64,000 nucleotides of DNA from Acanthornis magna (Eukaryota; Chordata; Aves; Passeriformes; Acanthizidae): assembly GCA_036785705.1 (NCBI GenBank), contig JAWUZG010000135.1:558001-622000 (forward strand), in the 5' to 3' direction. Of the stretch, positions 38,475-50,768 are shown piece after piece (the first letter of the stretch is position 1; each line of letters starts with the position of its first letter). Below the pieces are notes generated by a model. It was not told the DNA's origin, searched no databases, and saw only the letters and a program-made list of their open reading frames with translations. Made by a program: the position numbers and the translations under genes.

Positions 38475-40944
38475 TGCCCAGTGTCAGTTATCTTCTTGCC
38501 TCCTCTTGGCACAAAAACAACTTGTTCCCTTTTAGAGGAAGCCCTGGCTACTGAACACAGATATATTGACATCTTTTCCACATATCCACCAGGGCCTGCT
38601 TTCTACAGAGCAATGTAAATATAACCAACCTGGAACAGCATGAATGCAAGCCAATATATGTCATTTGCTGCCAATTTTTCTTCTATATTGCAAAAGCAGT
38701 TTAGAGGCATCCACAACATACCCTTACTGTAAACAGCATTGCTCTGATTAGTCATAGTAATAAAAGTCCATTTTTCTTAAATGGCATTTCAGTGAAGTAC
38801 TAATTAATTCCAAGGATTTGGGAATTCACATTGTGTAGCTTGTGTTTTCTATTACCAACATATGTAATTTATTGTAAAAGAAAAAAAATACATGAGGGGA
38901 AGAAGAGAAAGACATATAACATTTTAAAAGTGACAGGGAAGGTAGTAGGTAGTAGTCTTTAGTCTCAGACAACCTCCTAGACATAAACAAGGAAGGACCC
39001 TGTAGGAAATGTGGCTTTTTGCCTCCTGTCAGTAGGAGATTTTGAGATTGCATTGCCTGTGTTTGCTCTTGCCTTTTGCTCCTGAAGTTCAGAAGATACC
39101 ATTACCCCTCAGTTGTGTCTTGGCAGCTACACTGGCTGCATTTGTATCCTCACAATTTTGGGAATATGGGACTATAGGAGGATAGAAGTGGCCCAGTGTT
39201 TTCTTTCCTCTTTTAGCATTTAAACTAATTATCTCTTTTATTTAAGTAAATTACTGAAGAAACTATCCATGTGTTTACCCAGTTCTTCCATATGCACTGG
39301 AAAGCAGCTGTGGCAAATTCAAACAGAAGGCATGGCACATCAGCTCATACCCCTTCCCTCAGACTTAGCTGTTTTTTGTTTTTTGGGTTTTTTTTTAATG
39401 GTTGAATCCTGTAATTCCTTTGAGGATTAGAAAGCTCTCAAAGACCTTCGAACCAGTGTCTTGCTTTTGTTCCCTTCCTTGTAGGGAGAGCACAGAACAT
39501 CCCCTTGCCGCATTGGTTGCTGTCCCTTAGATAATGCATAGAAATGATGAGACCCACTGCTCCTGACAGCCTGCCTTTTTTTGGTGGGGGGGTAGAGCGG
39601 GAGGGAGCAGCATTTTTTATCTGTAGATGTAGAGGTGTGTCAGGAAGCTCAAAGAAAATGCACTAGTTTGCATGATTTAGCATATGGAGAAGATACCCAG
39701 AATTCAGCCTGATGTAGAGCTCATATCTGTGAGAGGAAAAGGAAACAAAGCCCAGACTATGATTTGCAACAACACTAATTTATACTGTGAATTATGCTTA
39801 TGGCTGGCTGAATTTGACTGAGAAATAAGACTGACATTACACATATTCTTTGGCCCTTCTTTATCTTCTGCTGAGGAGGAGAGAAACAGCCACTCTGTCC
39901 TCAAACAGGGATCTTGACTAGGGGAGCCAGAAGCACGCAGCACATAAAAATTGGATAATTGTGCTAAATAGAACTAGGAACTTTTTGTTCTGAATGCCCT
40001 TGTCAGACTGTCTTTCCTTATACTTGCCAGCTAATTAGCATCTACTGATAGTTATTTTGTTTCAGGGTGATAGGAAAACTTAATTTGTGCTGTTAATTAC
40101 TTTTCATCAATTTTCCCATCTTTGAATGGATAGTATATGTACCTATACTATTACTGAACTGAAAAAAACCCTCCTAGATGAAGTGAAAAAAAAATATTAG
40201 CTTGTCTTTTCTCACTAATTTTAATGATTTTTAAGAGAATGAGACTGGATTATGATACATTATATCTTAAGTGTAAATGCTAATTAAAATTGATTATAAA
40301 TTCTAGCAAAATCATAAAGGCAGCATGCAGCTCAGAGAATTGTTTTCAAATGAATTCCTGGAATCTTTCTAGATGCAATCAAAATGTTTTTAAACATTAA
40401 TATGTTGGGTTACATAAAGAATTTTTACTTAGTCATTAGCCAGAAAAACAAGTGAAATCTTTATAATATAACCTATTATTGCTATCTAATGGAAATAATT
40501 GTGGAGACAGCATAATGTAACTATGCAATGAGTTCTCTGAAATATATGTTCTGAAAGCTGATGAGATGACAAGCTGGATAAAATTGCTGTGTAAACACAA
40601 CTTGGTTATGGAGTGCAGACAACAGTTTCTTTAATTGTAGGTTTTGATTTAGTGGGACTCATACCTTATCTGTGCTTTTGCTTTCTGATGGATGGAAATG
40701 TAGCACTTTCTGAACATTTCTGTTTTGTTAAGGTCTGTCTTACTTCTTTGCTGGCAGAAAGTGAGGAATTGGGTTTAACTGGGGAGTAGAGAAAGACAGC
40801 CAAAGTGACTTTTGTTAGTAGATCATTACAAAACTTATGGAGGCTTCTGCTGAAGTGTTACCAGGATGCCTCCTTAAGTCTATTTATGTTGGGCTGTGTA
40901 GCTGTGGAAGTTTGTCAGTGTCACTCAGAAGCTGGGGAGCCATT

Positions 40945-40977
40945 GTGAGAAGAAAGCCACTTGTGCTTTCTTCTCAC
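40945..40977 (+). other. Perfect 13-bp hairpin
   Basis: GTGAGAAGAAAGC (40945-40957) and GCTTTCTTCTCAC (40965-40977) are exact reverse complements around the 7-base loop CACTTGT. The stem is purine on one arm and pyrimidine on the other. It is too short for a typical microRNA precursor unless looser pairing continues outside it, which I do not see. Confidence 0.8.
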
Positions 40978-41984
40978 TGTATTTGCAAAACTGTTCTCCA
41001 GCTCCACACCTGAAGGGATGCTGATTTCTGTGAAGGCTGAAGAGTCCAGTCCTGTCTATAGTTTACACTTGCACAACTCATCAGCACACTCCCTCCCCAG
41101 GGACACAACCCTCTCAGACACCAGAGGTGCACCAGGATGGGTGTGTCCCCTCTCTCTGCCTGCCATTAGTGCAAGTGCAAGGGTACGTCACCCAGGAGGA
41201 AGCTCGCTGTGTGTGCTAAGGGGAGCACCAGGCTGTTCACCCATGGCTGCATGCTTTGGCCACTGTCACCAATAACCCTTCAGACTCCTGGTGGAAGCTC
41301 CTCCCTTGATTTCAGATAGCTCTGAACCAGATACTTGTTTTTTATAGGTACACTTAGTATTGCTACCATCTGCTTCTAATTTTCCCTAACCCAGTAAAAG
41401 ATATATGTAACCAGAATTGTCTATCTGTTTACATTGCAAGTACCAAAGTTAAATAAAGAACAGCACAGCATTCAAACTTGGCAAAAGGCAAAGCAGGATC
41501 TGTCAGTGGGAACAGATTTTGCCTTCCTGATTCATGTGGCAATAGAGCAAAGGTGGCCACCACTCTTTAATGTACTTATGGTATAACTGTTTTATTAGAA
41601 CAAGGGAAGCTATTCCTAACACTCATTCACTGGATTTGTCTCTGAGAAAGAGGTTATGATTGTCACAGGAAGGGTGCCAATAGGTGGGATTGATAGGTGA
41701 CAGAAGTGTCCCTGAAAGAGCTGTCTGAGCCCTGGTGGGCTCCCTGTGGCTGGTGGAGCTCATGATACCTGGTCAAGGGGAAGGTGAGAAGCCCTAGGCA
41801 AGGGAATGATGCCTCAGTGATCCTGCAGGATGCATTTTGGGTGAGTGATTTGGATTGTTTTGCTATTAGTTGTCTAATTCAGCCAAAACTAGTTGAGCAG
41901 AGAGGAGGACATTAGATTTCAGTGGTATTTATCCTTCCTAAGAGTGTTACAGCTATTGGATGCTGGTAAAGGATTCATGCTTAA

Positions 41985-42110
41985 ATTTGTCGGTAATAAA
42001 TGCAAAACAAAACAGAGAAGCCAGCTCTCGACGTCATGTGTTGTTAATCGGTGGAAATCCTTGCCGCAGGCCATTGTGTGTATTAAAACATCATGCAAAT
42101 TCCTGACAGT
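41985..42110 (+). mobile_element. Possible very old LINE (CR1/L2-type) C-terminal trace
   Basis: The + frame here reads VVNRWKSLPQAIV, close in pattern to the RVVNxWNSLPxEVV segment near the C-terminus of CR1- and L2-type LINE proteins. About 10 residues later, KTSCKFLTV could correspond to the xSLxxFKxxL segment. No nucleotide tail or wider match is visible, so chance similarity cannot be excluded. Confidence 0.25.
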
Positions 42111-42255
42111 GTTCTCTGGAGAATTAGTAAATGAGTGAAAGCATGCTTGGCTTAAGAAAAGCTATGGCTGTAAATGTTTGGAGTACAGAGAGTACTTGAA
42201 GGAAGTGTAGTTCCTTCTCTTCCTCTGCCTGTTTCTGAGGCTTTGCCTTAGCCTC

Positions 42256-42803
42256 TGTCATGGTTTAACCCCAGCCAGCAGCCGAGCCCCAGGCAGCTGC
42301 TCGCTCTCTCCCCCACCAGTGGGACTGGGGAGAGAATGGGAAGGGTAAAAATGAGAAAACTCGTGGGTTGAGATAAAGACAGTTTAATAGGGAAAGCAAA
42401 AGTCAAACACACAAGCAAAGGAAAACAAGGAATTAATTCAGTGTTTCCCAAGGGCCCCATCACAGGTAACAGTGACTTGGGGAGGCAAAAGCCATCACTT
42501 CAGATGTTCCCCTTCTTCCTACTATATCCCCCCTCCCCTGAGCAGGATGTCACATGGTCTGGCATTTCCCTTTGGTCAGTTTGGGTCACCTGTCCCAGCT
42601 GTGTCTCCTCCCATGCACCTCCAGCCTCCTCACCAGCATGGCTGTAGGAAAAGCAGCAAAGACCTTGGCTCTGTGTATGCCCTGCTCAGCAGTAACAAAA
42701 ACATCTCTGTATTATCATCACCATGTTCAGCACAAATCTGAAACTAAGCCCCATATGAGCCACTGTGAAGAAAACCAACTGTACTGCAGCCAAAACCAGC
42801 ACA
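42256..42803 (-). mobile_element. Solo-type ERV LTR (bird ERVL-like)
   Basis: The 548-base element starts TGTCATGGTTTAACCCCAGC and ends CCAAAACCAGCACA, giving TG...CA ends. Inside are AAACTCGTGGGTTGAGATAA, TGGTCAGTTTGGGTCACCTG and CAGCTGTGTCTCCTCCCA, all hallmark words of a very common bird LTR family. Transcription of the family runs on the - strand: ATTAAA (at 42383-42388, reverse complement) followed by CTGTCTTTATCTCAACCCA is its poly(A) signal region. No internal retroviral genes adjoin it, so it is probably a solo LTR. I could not find matching target-site duplications; the flanks GCCTC and GTAAG differ. Confidence 0.88.
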
Positions 42804-45800
42804 GTAAGATTCCTCATGGCTCTGTTCTTGTGGTTTTGTTGAGTGCTTTGCCTGATGTATTGCTCACAATCTTTTTCCTGTATATCTTTGCTTACAGTGT
42901 CATGTGTTTGTATATCCAATGATTTCTAGTCCTGAGAAGACAGCTGGTTTTCATTTGTTTAAGTAGGATGATTTCAGAAAGTAATTTCCAGAAAAACTGT
43001 TCCAGAAAAAACTCTTCCAAAGAGTTTGGAAGACTGCTATCAGCAAATGCTCTAGACAAGAAAAGAAATATTAGGAGAACATGCAAGCTCCAACATTTTT
43101 TTTCAGGTGCTTTTTCAGGTTGGAAGAGGAAAGCTGGGAACAGAGGGCACTCAAGGGCTCTTTCTTGACACTCCTTTCCTTCTACAAATGCTCTTATGCT
43201 ATTCTTGCTTTTACTCTTGCCACAACCTTATCCTCAGTATAAAACTGAACAAAGAGAATTTTCAAATGAATCAAACTAGAAAGCCTTTTTGAAGTATTTT
43301 CCAAGATATCTTGTCCATGCCCTATCACTCAAAAAGAGGTCTTAATTTCATCCTATATTATCACAGAGCTATGTCAAAAATATTTGTAGGAAGAAAATAG
43401 AAATTGTTGCCACCTGGAGCCAGGTAACTATTATTTCACATTCCTCAGGTCTGTGGGAAATATATTGTAATTATTTTTTTACTTAATTTATCTATATTTT
43501 CTGTCAATTTCATTTAAGTTTATTAGTCTATATTAAATGTTTTTGAGGAGGAAGATCTCTTTGCTTTCTCTTCTGATCTTGTGAATGGAGCCATCCAAAA
43601 GCACTGCCATTTTCCTCTTAAAAAGACCAACCGAACAAAACAACCCACTCACATTGTAAAACAGACTTAAAACTGTCCTAGCAAAAATCTCTTAAAGTGA
43701 AGAGTTTCTATCTTTTTACATGTTTAAGCTGGTGACTTAAGTTCACATACAGACTGATACATTTTACCTTTTGACACAGAAAGAAGGTAAAATGAATAGC
43801 GCCATAGATTAAAGTGCTCTGTGACCAGAGGTAGAGCCAAGATCTTCAGTGACAACCTTTATAATATTGGGCAACAAACCACAACAACAGTTGCTATGTC
43901 AGGCCCATGAATATGTGTCTGAGTTATAGCACATCTTTAACAGTTTGCTAGCTTTGATTTCAAGGTGTCAGGCAATGCTAAAGCCTCTGCATTTCAGTGT
44001 GACGTTGCAGTGATTAAACTTCTAGCCTGAATTTGGTTAGCTTCAGCTTCCATTGATGTGAATTCTTATGAGTTTGTCTGAGGAAAAAGCAAAGAATATC
44101 TTCCACACTGAGTCTATGCACTAACTGCCTCCTTATCGCATCTTAAATAAACTAAACAGATTGTTTGATGTAGATGCTTCCAACATGAGTAGTCTCATTA
44201 AGATAATTGAAGCTTTCTGTGGGGAAACGATGTACACCTTGCTTGTGCATAAGCCAGTGCTTGCCTGCTGCTGACTGGAGAATATGTGTAATGTGTCCCA
44301 TTTTGTTATGCATTTCCACGGATAAAGAATGCCCTCAAAGTTACAAGTGTGACTTAATGGTGTCCAAGACCTATAGAGATGAAAGGAGCTTCCTAGGAAA
44401 ACAATTTTTCTCTAGATTTTCTGGTGCTGGAGCTATTAGCAGCTGTTTTCAGCAAAGTAGGAGATGATCATGCTGCAGTCTTTTGCCACTGTGAAGGTGT
44501 GAGACTGAAAGATGTGTGAAAGTTTTCTCCCTGGATGTTGACCATGGTCGATATGTGGACCTCCTGTTTGATCTGCTTAATTTTCAGTTTCCTGGCTGTT
44601 TCCTTTGCAGTTTCCTAATTAATTTTGCAATATTCATCCAGACCTTATTGACTGTGCTCCTAGTCTGTGCTGTGAAAACTCAGCTGAGGAGAAAAGGTAA
44701 AAAATAAGCCTTTTGCTATTCATATGCTTCACCCTCATAACCATCTTATCCTAGAAACAAACTGGAGAAGTGGTCTTTTAGGCCTTCTTTAAGTCAGGTG
44801 CAATTTCTTCAGCAAATGTGATTTTTTCTTATGCAATCCTCATCCTGTTCCTTCACTGCTGTGTGTTTCTAAAGCAAAATGGGCAATGCCCCCTCTGCTG
44901 TCCTAGCAGACACATCCTAGTGAGTTGCACTTGCTCCCATTAGCAGATCTACTGATGCCAGTGAGAACATGTTGCAAAAAGCAAATGTCTATTTAGCTAT
45001 TGTTATCTACTTGTTTATAGTCATCATCTAATGCAGCTAACCTTGAAGGATAGCTCTTGACATGACCTTTAGGGATATTATATTTGATCTGTGTCTAAGA
45101 AGCAGTTCAGATAGTTTTGGTTTGGCCTTGGTCTTGAAATAAGGAAAGAGATTCTTCTTTGGAAAAACAATGCCAATTTGTCAGTAAATACAACTGTTTG
45201 TATTGAAAGGACAGTAAGTCACAGTCAGATTTTTGAATCTGTTAAACAAAGTGTGCTGCTTTTGACCTTTTAGGGTGTAACTGATTTGGGGGTCACAGTG
45301 ATTCGATGTCAATCATCTTTCATGTGTACCATGGAATCTCTGGTAAATCTGTTTAATCTATACTGGCTTGAGAAGAAAGAGAAAACGATCTGCTGAAGCT
45401 GATGTGAAAGGTGCATGTGTTGGGAGTGAATGGTGCTCCTTCTCACTAACCAGTCAGCTTGAGGAAGACAAGTAGCTGTCCCTGTTTCTTGCAGGTCCTT
45501 GTAGTGACCCAAGTCCCTCCCTTTGGATGAGTGCACCTGTGCTTTAGGGCTGTATCACTTCCCTGCTGCCAGTCATCTGGAAGGGAGGAAATGCCTCTCC
45601 AGTGTTTTTTCACCCAAGTACACTGTTACTGCACACCACCTCAGCAAAAGCCAGCACTAACCTGTGCCTTCATCCATGTTTTCACTCAATTTGCTGCACA
45701 ACATATAGGATAATGTACGTGGCATGGAAACTGGGGCACATTTGGTGAAGTTAGGAGTCTGCAGACACTGCTGCGGTGGCAGGAGGCTCTGTACCTTTAT

Positions 45801-48800
45801 AAGATTGTACTCGGCTTAATCTGCACTTTCTCAGATCAGCTCTAAGTTTGTGAAACATTTTTGTTTATTGTATTTCCAAATGATATATTTAATTTCTATA
45901 TACTCAGTGGAGTCTTGACTTGTATGAATGTTTATCCCACAGGCAGTGTTAAGTATCTTGCAAGCAGACCTGTCTGTGCTTTTCATGGTGTTCATTTATC
46001 TACATAGCCCACTCAAGGCTGTTTCAGCACAGGAAATGCAGAAAATGCACAGTGCTTCAACAGTGTATGAGCTGTTTATCTTCAGATGTACTTTTCAGGG
46101 TCTGGTTTGTGTGGTGCACTGAAGAAAACAGATCAAAGTGACATATCCTGTAATTTCATTACCTTTGTCTTACAAATTTTGTTTGGGCCTGTTCTCAATA
46201 GAATAGCACTGGGACCAAAACAGATATATGAAAAATCTTTGAAGTTTGGAACGTATGGGAGGTAGAACAGACTTGTGACAGTAGACTCTGCTTGAAAGCT
46301 AAGCTGGTAATTTAATATACCGAATGCATTATGGAAACTGTTCATGTTTAGAAGCATCGATAAAGAATCAGTTCCTAAAGAAAACCAAACTCTGTCTTAG
46401 ATTTGCACAAATGCTCAGTTCCTGTGTTGGCAGTGAAACATATTTATCCTAGAACCACTTTTTGATGTTCCTTAGTTCTTTACATCCTGTCTAGTTATTA
46501 GCAGCAAACCTCATGTAAAGCAGCTGAGAAATGTTGCCAGGCCAGAAACTAAACTCTGTGTTATATCCTTTTGAATGTTTGACTAATAGACAAGGAAGAT
46601 AGCTTCCAGCTAAGGCACAGAATGTCTTGTCTTTCTAAGCTGAAATTATTAATTTTACTGAGTTCTCACAAAGCACAACGAAGTACACAATATAATAAGG
46701 AGTCCTGTAAAGAAGTTTTCTGTGCTTTTAATTCTCCTTGAAATCAGGAATGGGCATCAATGATCAAGTTTTCAACTGAGTCTGGGTTTTCTTGAAAGAT
46801 CAGATCCTTAAATTTTTGGTGGGATTGTTATTCCCAATTTTTAAAATTTTTTACTTTGTTTTTTCTGAAAAACAAGCTAAATAGAAATCATAAAATGGCT
46901 TATTATTTTATTTGTAAGTATTGAAATGGATATTTGTAGTTTAAAAGTGCAGATTTATACTTTCAAATTCCTAAAGGCATGGTAATTTCTGTGTGCATCT
47001 CCTGAATACTTTTTCAGAGTAAGTCTAGACCAAACTGTAAAAACCATAAATGAAACTTCAATTTTGTATAGAGATAGGTGAACGAGTTACAGAAAAGAAC
47101 ACATGGAAGTTTTCCATTTCTAATACCCTTCAGAAATAACTCTTCATGGATCAATATTTGGTCTGGTACAAAATGTGTGATGCTGTTGATTAATCCAGCC
47201 AGGTTTGCTTAAACTGAATAGCCTAAAGTCATTCTTAAAGCTCAGAGAAAATGTGACTAAAAATGAGAAATGAAATAAAACAAGAATTTGAAAGTATTCC
47301 TTCACTAGTAATTATTAAGTCCTCTGTTTGGATCTAGGTAAAAATTTATATTCAGCTCTGCCTGATTCATTGCAGTGAGAGCTCTGTATGTCCAGAAAAA
47401 CCCTGAAATGTTCAATTGATGAGCAGTGTTGGCCAGAATATAGTTTGCCATGCATGTTGCTTTTAAATTTAGGAAAAGTAAACATTTTTGTTTTGAATAT
47501 TTTAAACCTGAAAATAGATGTAACATGGGAAATGTGATCCTTATTCTGATCCTATTTCAGATTATGTTAAAATTAGCTTTAATACCATGCTTTAGCTGGT
47601 GGTATGTTTTGAAAAGAACAATTTATGGCAAGTATGTTTTCCTATTTTGGTGTTTCTGAACATAGTTATATGACCTATGGCAATCAGGGAATTCGATGTT
47701 ATATACTTTCAAATAAGGAAACTAAATTTTATATATTCTTACTAATTGTGGGGAATTCCCTCTCCACGTACCACAGGAAAATCTAGTTGAGTTGATGGTT
47801 ATAGCTGTGGAAAGAAATATTCATGGAAATATTAGTGAAAAATATGGAAAGGTGGTGCTTCACTCAGGATTTAGAGAGATCTATAGTCTTTTCCTTGGTG
47901 CTTTCAGGCCGTAACTTGCAAGTCTTACTTGACTGAGTCCCTGGTTCTCTCTTCAGGAGCTGAATGAGGAGCCAGAAGATGGCTCCTCAGTTCTCATCTC
48001 AGCTGGCCAAACTTCTCAGGGCCACATCCCAGGCTGCATCAGACTCATTATTCTTGATCACTTGTACCTCATGTCCCCACGTGGAGGGAGGGGAGTACTT
48101 CTCACCCATGTGGGGCTGCTGGGAAGGTCAATGCTTTGTGAGACTGTGGTGCCCTTGAATATCAGAGGAACCAAGGAAGTAACAAAGACTGATCTTTTAT
48201 TACATAGATCTTGGTGTCCATTCCTCGTGATTTTTTTTTCCTACACATCTTTGCTATATTCTTGATATGTTCCCTGTGCCTGCTTCTGAAGACTGCATGC
48301 TGGGAAGAAGTGACACTGCTGCTTGGCTTTAGGGGCTCGCCTTTTCCTGCACGACTGTGCAGGCGCCCAGGATGATGCTATGATCAACATCACAGCACCA
48401 GCTTCCTTTCTCAACTCTTAGTTGCTTCAGAAATTTATAAGATGCGGGAGGCCACCTTAAAGTCATAAATAGCTATGCACTGACGCTGTTTTCATGTCAT
48501 CAAAAGTCTTTTTGAGCACACTTGCATGGGTGAGCATGGTCAGTACCCACACCCACATCTTAATTTTTAGTGGCATACATGCATGTAAAAGTCCACCAGC
48601 ATGGACCTGTGTTTGTATCCCATAAAGTTCTGTGCTTGTCACCTGCACAGCAAAAAATGTGCATATGATTTTTTTCCCAGATGTACAGATTTTAGTTTGC
48701 TTTGCAAATTCTGTGTTTCTATCTAAGCTTTTAGTTATAGTTTGATTTTGATCTCCTAGGCTGCTCCACTGCAGTGAGATTTTGATGTCTGGAATGTGAC

Positions 48801-50323
48801 ATTTCCATGCATCTCAATTTCAGAAAGAACTGGCTAAATGTATACACTCTGTAGGTATGGAGACTACTTAAATATTCCTTAAGTCCTCTGGGGTCTGAGT
48901 TTTGGCAGCAGTTTTGTCCTCTGACAGTAAAGCCTGAGAAAAGGAAAACAGAGATGAGGAAATAAACTTGAAGGAGCTCCTTGTGAACGCTGACATTAGC
49001 TCAGTAAGGCTGATCTCCATCAGCCCCGTCTATACTCAGTGGAGGAGATGGCATTTGTCCTCCACAGAGGGAGTCAGAACAGTCAGATTAGGCTTTGCTG
49101 GTGGCTATTTTTTTCTCCATTGACTGGAGACTATTTCAACACATTATCTACACCTGATTAAATTAACCTTGATGAGTATTCTTTCTGATGGACTAATCTA
49201 AGAACTGAGTTCCAGTCATTAGGAAAGCTGATATGCGAATGGGATCTCTGTATCTTGGGCAACTTACCCTAAAGATCGGCAAATTAAGCAGCATTATGAA
49301 GTTCTTTGTAGATCATTTTGCATTAGGGCTGTGTAATTCTGAGTGGACTTTGATCCGTATTACCGTAGACAGGACAGTTTAATGAACACAGGGGAAAAGA
49401 GAAATGAGCATTAAGAATAGGGGGGAGGAAGGAAAACAGTCTTATTTGAAACACTGGAGTTCTGACATGAAATCTTCAGTTTCTGTTTTTTCCTCATTAA
49501 AACAGAGATGCATGTAATTTTCATTTACTGAGTGAAAAGGGAAATGTGGAGAAAGCAATCTTGTAAATGAAGGAGATGTTCATGGCAGGAAAACTAGCTA
49601 ACCCTCACAGCTGGAATGTCTTCAGATGGCAGTGGTTCAATATCTGAAAGTACTGACCTTGTGTGGCCTTGTGGATTGCAAGAGAATTTCAGGAAATAAC
49701 CTGAGCTAGAATGCTGGGTACTAATGGAACATTAGATACAAAAAGTTAGGCTCAGGCAATGTTATGATTGCAAGCAGAAAAACAAATTGGAGAACAAACT
49801 CATTCACAGTATACTTACTATACTCTAATTACATCATTGAGTACTGCTGATGATGTTTGGGTTCTTTCTTACAATTTGAATGGGTGGTTCCATGCGGAAG
49901 AAATATTTATATCTATGTTTTATTCTTGTGACAATTTATCAGTTACATATAGCATCGCAGGAAAATGAAAATGGGACTGACTCACTAGCTTTCATTTCGC
50001 TGTAAAGAAACTGAAGTTGTGTTCTTTTGCTTGATGCGGTGTTGTAATACTCTTTCATGTAGAGAACAGCTTCTGTTATGCAAGATGGCATACCTTTCTG
50101 AGGGTGTTAAGGGAACCACATTCCTAGGGTATTCCCTAGAGGCGCTCTGTTGTCGAAAATGCATAGTCTTGTTGGGAAGCCCATCTCTTTTGGAAAAATG
50201 AGAGCACCACATTCCTGCACTATCACTTCTGTGAAGCTGGTGCATCACAATGGGAAAGTGCACTTTGATACTTGTGCAGTAACAAAATTTGTGTCAGCTC
50301 CTGTAATATAATACATAAATTGG
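42804..50323. other. Non-coding AT-rich DNA, no gene seen
   Basis: Frames are short (92 codons or fewer) and none that I read has a domain I recognise. The only structural items are the 11-bp inverted repeat at 43760-43794 and scattered A or T runs. The part at 47.94-48.40 kb is richer in GC, with no family I can name. Confidence 0.6.
43760..43794 (+). other. Inverted repeat, 11-bp arms
   Basis: CATTTTACCTT (43760-43770) and AAGGTAAAATG (43784-43794) are exact reverse complements around a 13-base loop. It is AT-rich and of unknown meaning. Confidence 0.6.
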
Positions 50324-50768
50324 TGTATTTGGTTTGTGTGGCCAGGTTATTACAGGGTGGGCTACAGGGGTGGCTTCTGTGAAAAGTCTTCCCCATGTCC
50401 AGCAGAGTCAGTTGGCTCCAAGATGGAGCCACGAGCAGGCCAAGGCCAAAGCCATCAGAGACAGTGATAGCACCTCTGGGATACCAGAGTCGAGAAGTGG
50501 GAGATAAAAAGCTGTGTGACTTCAGCCAGAGGGAAGTGTGAGAATAGCCCCATTTCTCATTGTCCTAGTCTGATGTGAGTGGTAATAAATTGTACTAATT
50601 TCCCTGTGACTCACCTGTTTTGCCCGTGACAGTAACTGGTCAGTGACTATCCCTGTCCCTATCTTTCCCCTCCACGAGCCTTTCATTATATTTTCTGTCC
50701 CCTGTCCAGCTGGGGAGGCGAATGGTAGAGTGGTGGGCACCCAGTGTACAGCCAATGTCAACCCACCA
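50324..50768 (+). mobile_element. ERV LTR, internally deleted, + strand
   Basis: The left end reads TGTATTTGGTTTGTGTGGCC, then CTACAGGGGTGGCTTCTGTG and GGCTCCAAGATGGAGCC. The right part reads TTTTGCCCGTGACAGTAACT, CCACGAGCCTTTCATTATAT, CCCTGTCCAGCTGGGGAGG and GTCAACCCACCA. Both halves match a widespread bird LTR family. A poly(A) signal AATAAA lies at 50584-50589. From memory, full copies carry several hundred more bases between the GCCTCTGGGATA region and the TTTCTCATT region, so this copy seems to have lost its middle. No retroviral genes adjoin it. End coordinates may be off by a few bases, and no target-site duplication was found. Confidence 0.85.

Larger units (their letters stand above)
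34032..42255. other. Non-coding AT-rich DNA, no gene seen
   Basis: No recognisable coding region occurs here; frames are 110 codons or fewer and lack domains. Separate entries cover a TATA-containing GC-richer patch near 35.3 kb, a 17-bp triple repeat near 38.4 kb, a hairpin at 40.95 kb and a possible ancient LINE trace near 42.0 kb. A CpG- and GC-richer stretch at 41.02-41.27 kb shows no family I can name. Confidence 0.6.

Noticed and set aside
40945..40977. MicroRNA precursor
   Set aside because: The stem is only 13 bp with no extended imperfect pairing, which is too short for normal processing.
42256..50768. The two LTRs as the two ends of one provirus
   Set aside because: They belong to different families, lie in opposite orientation and enclose no retroviral coding sequence.
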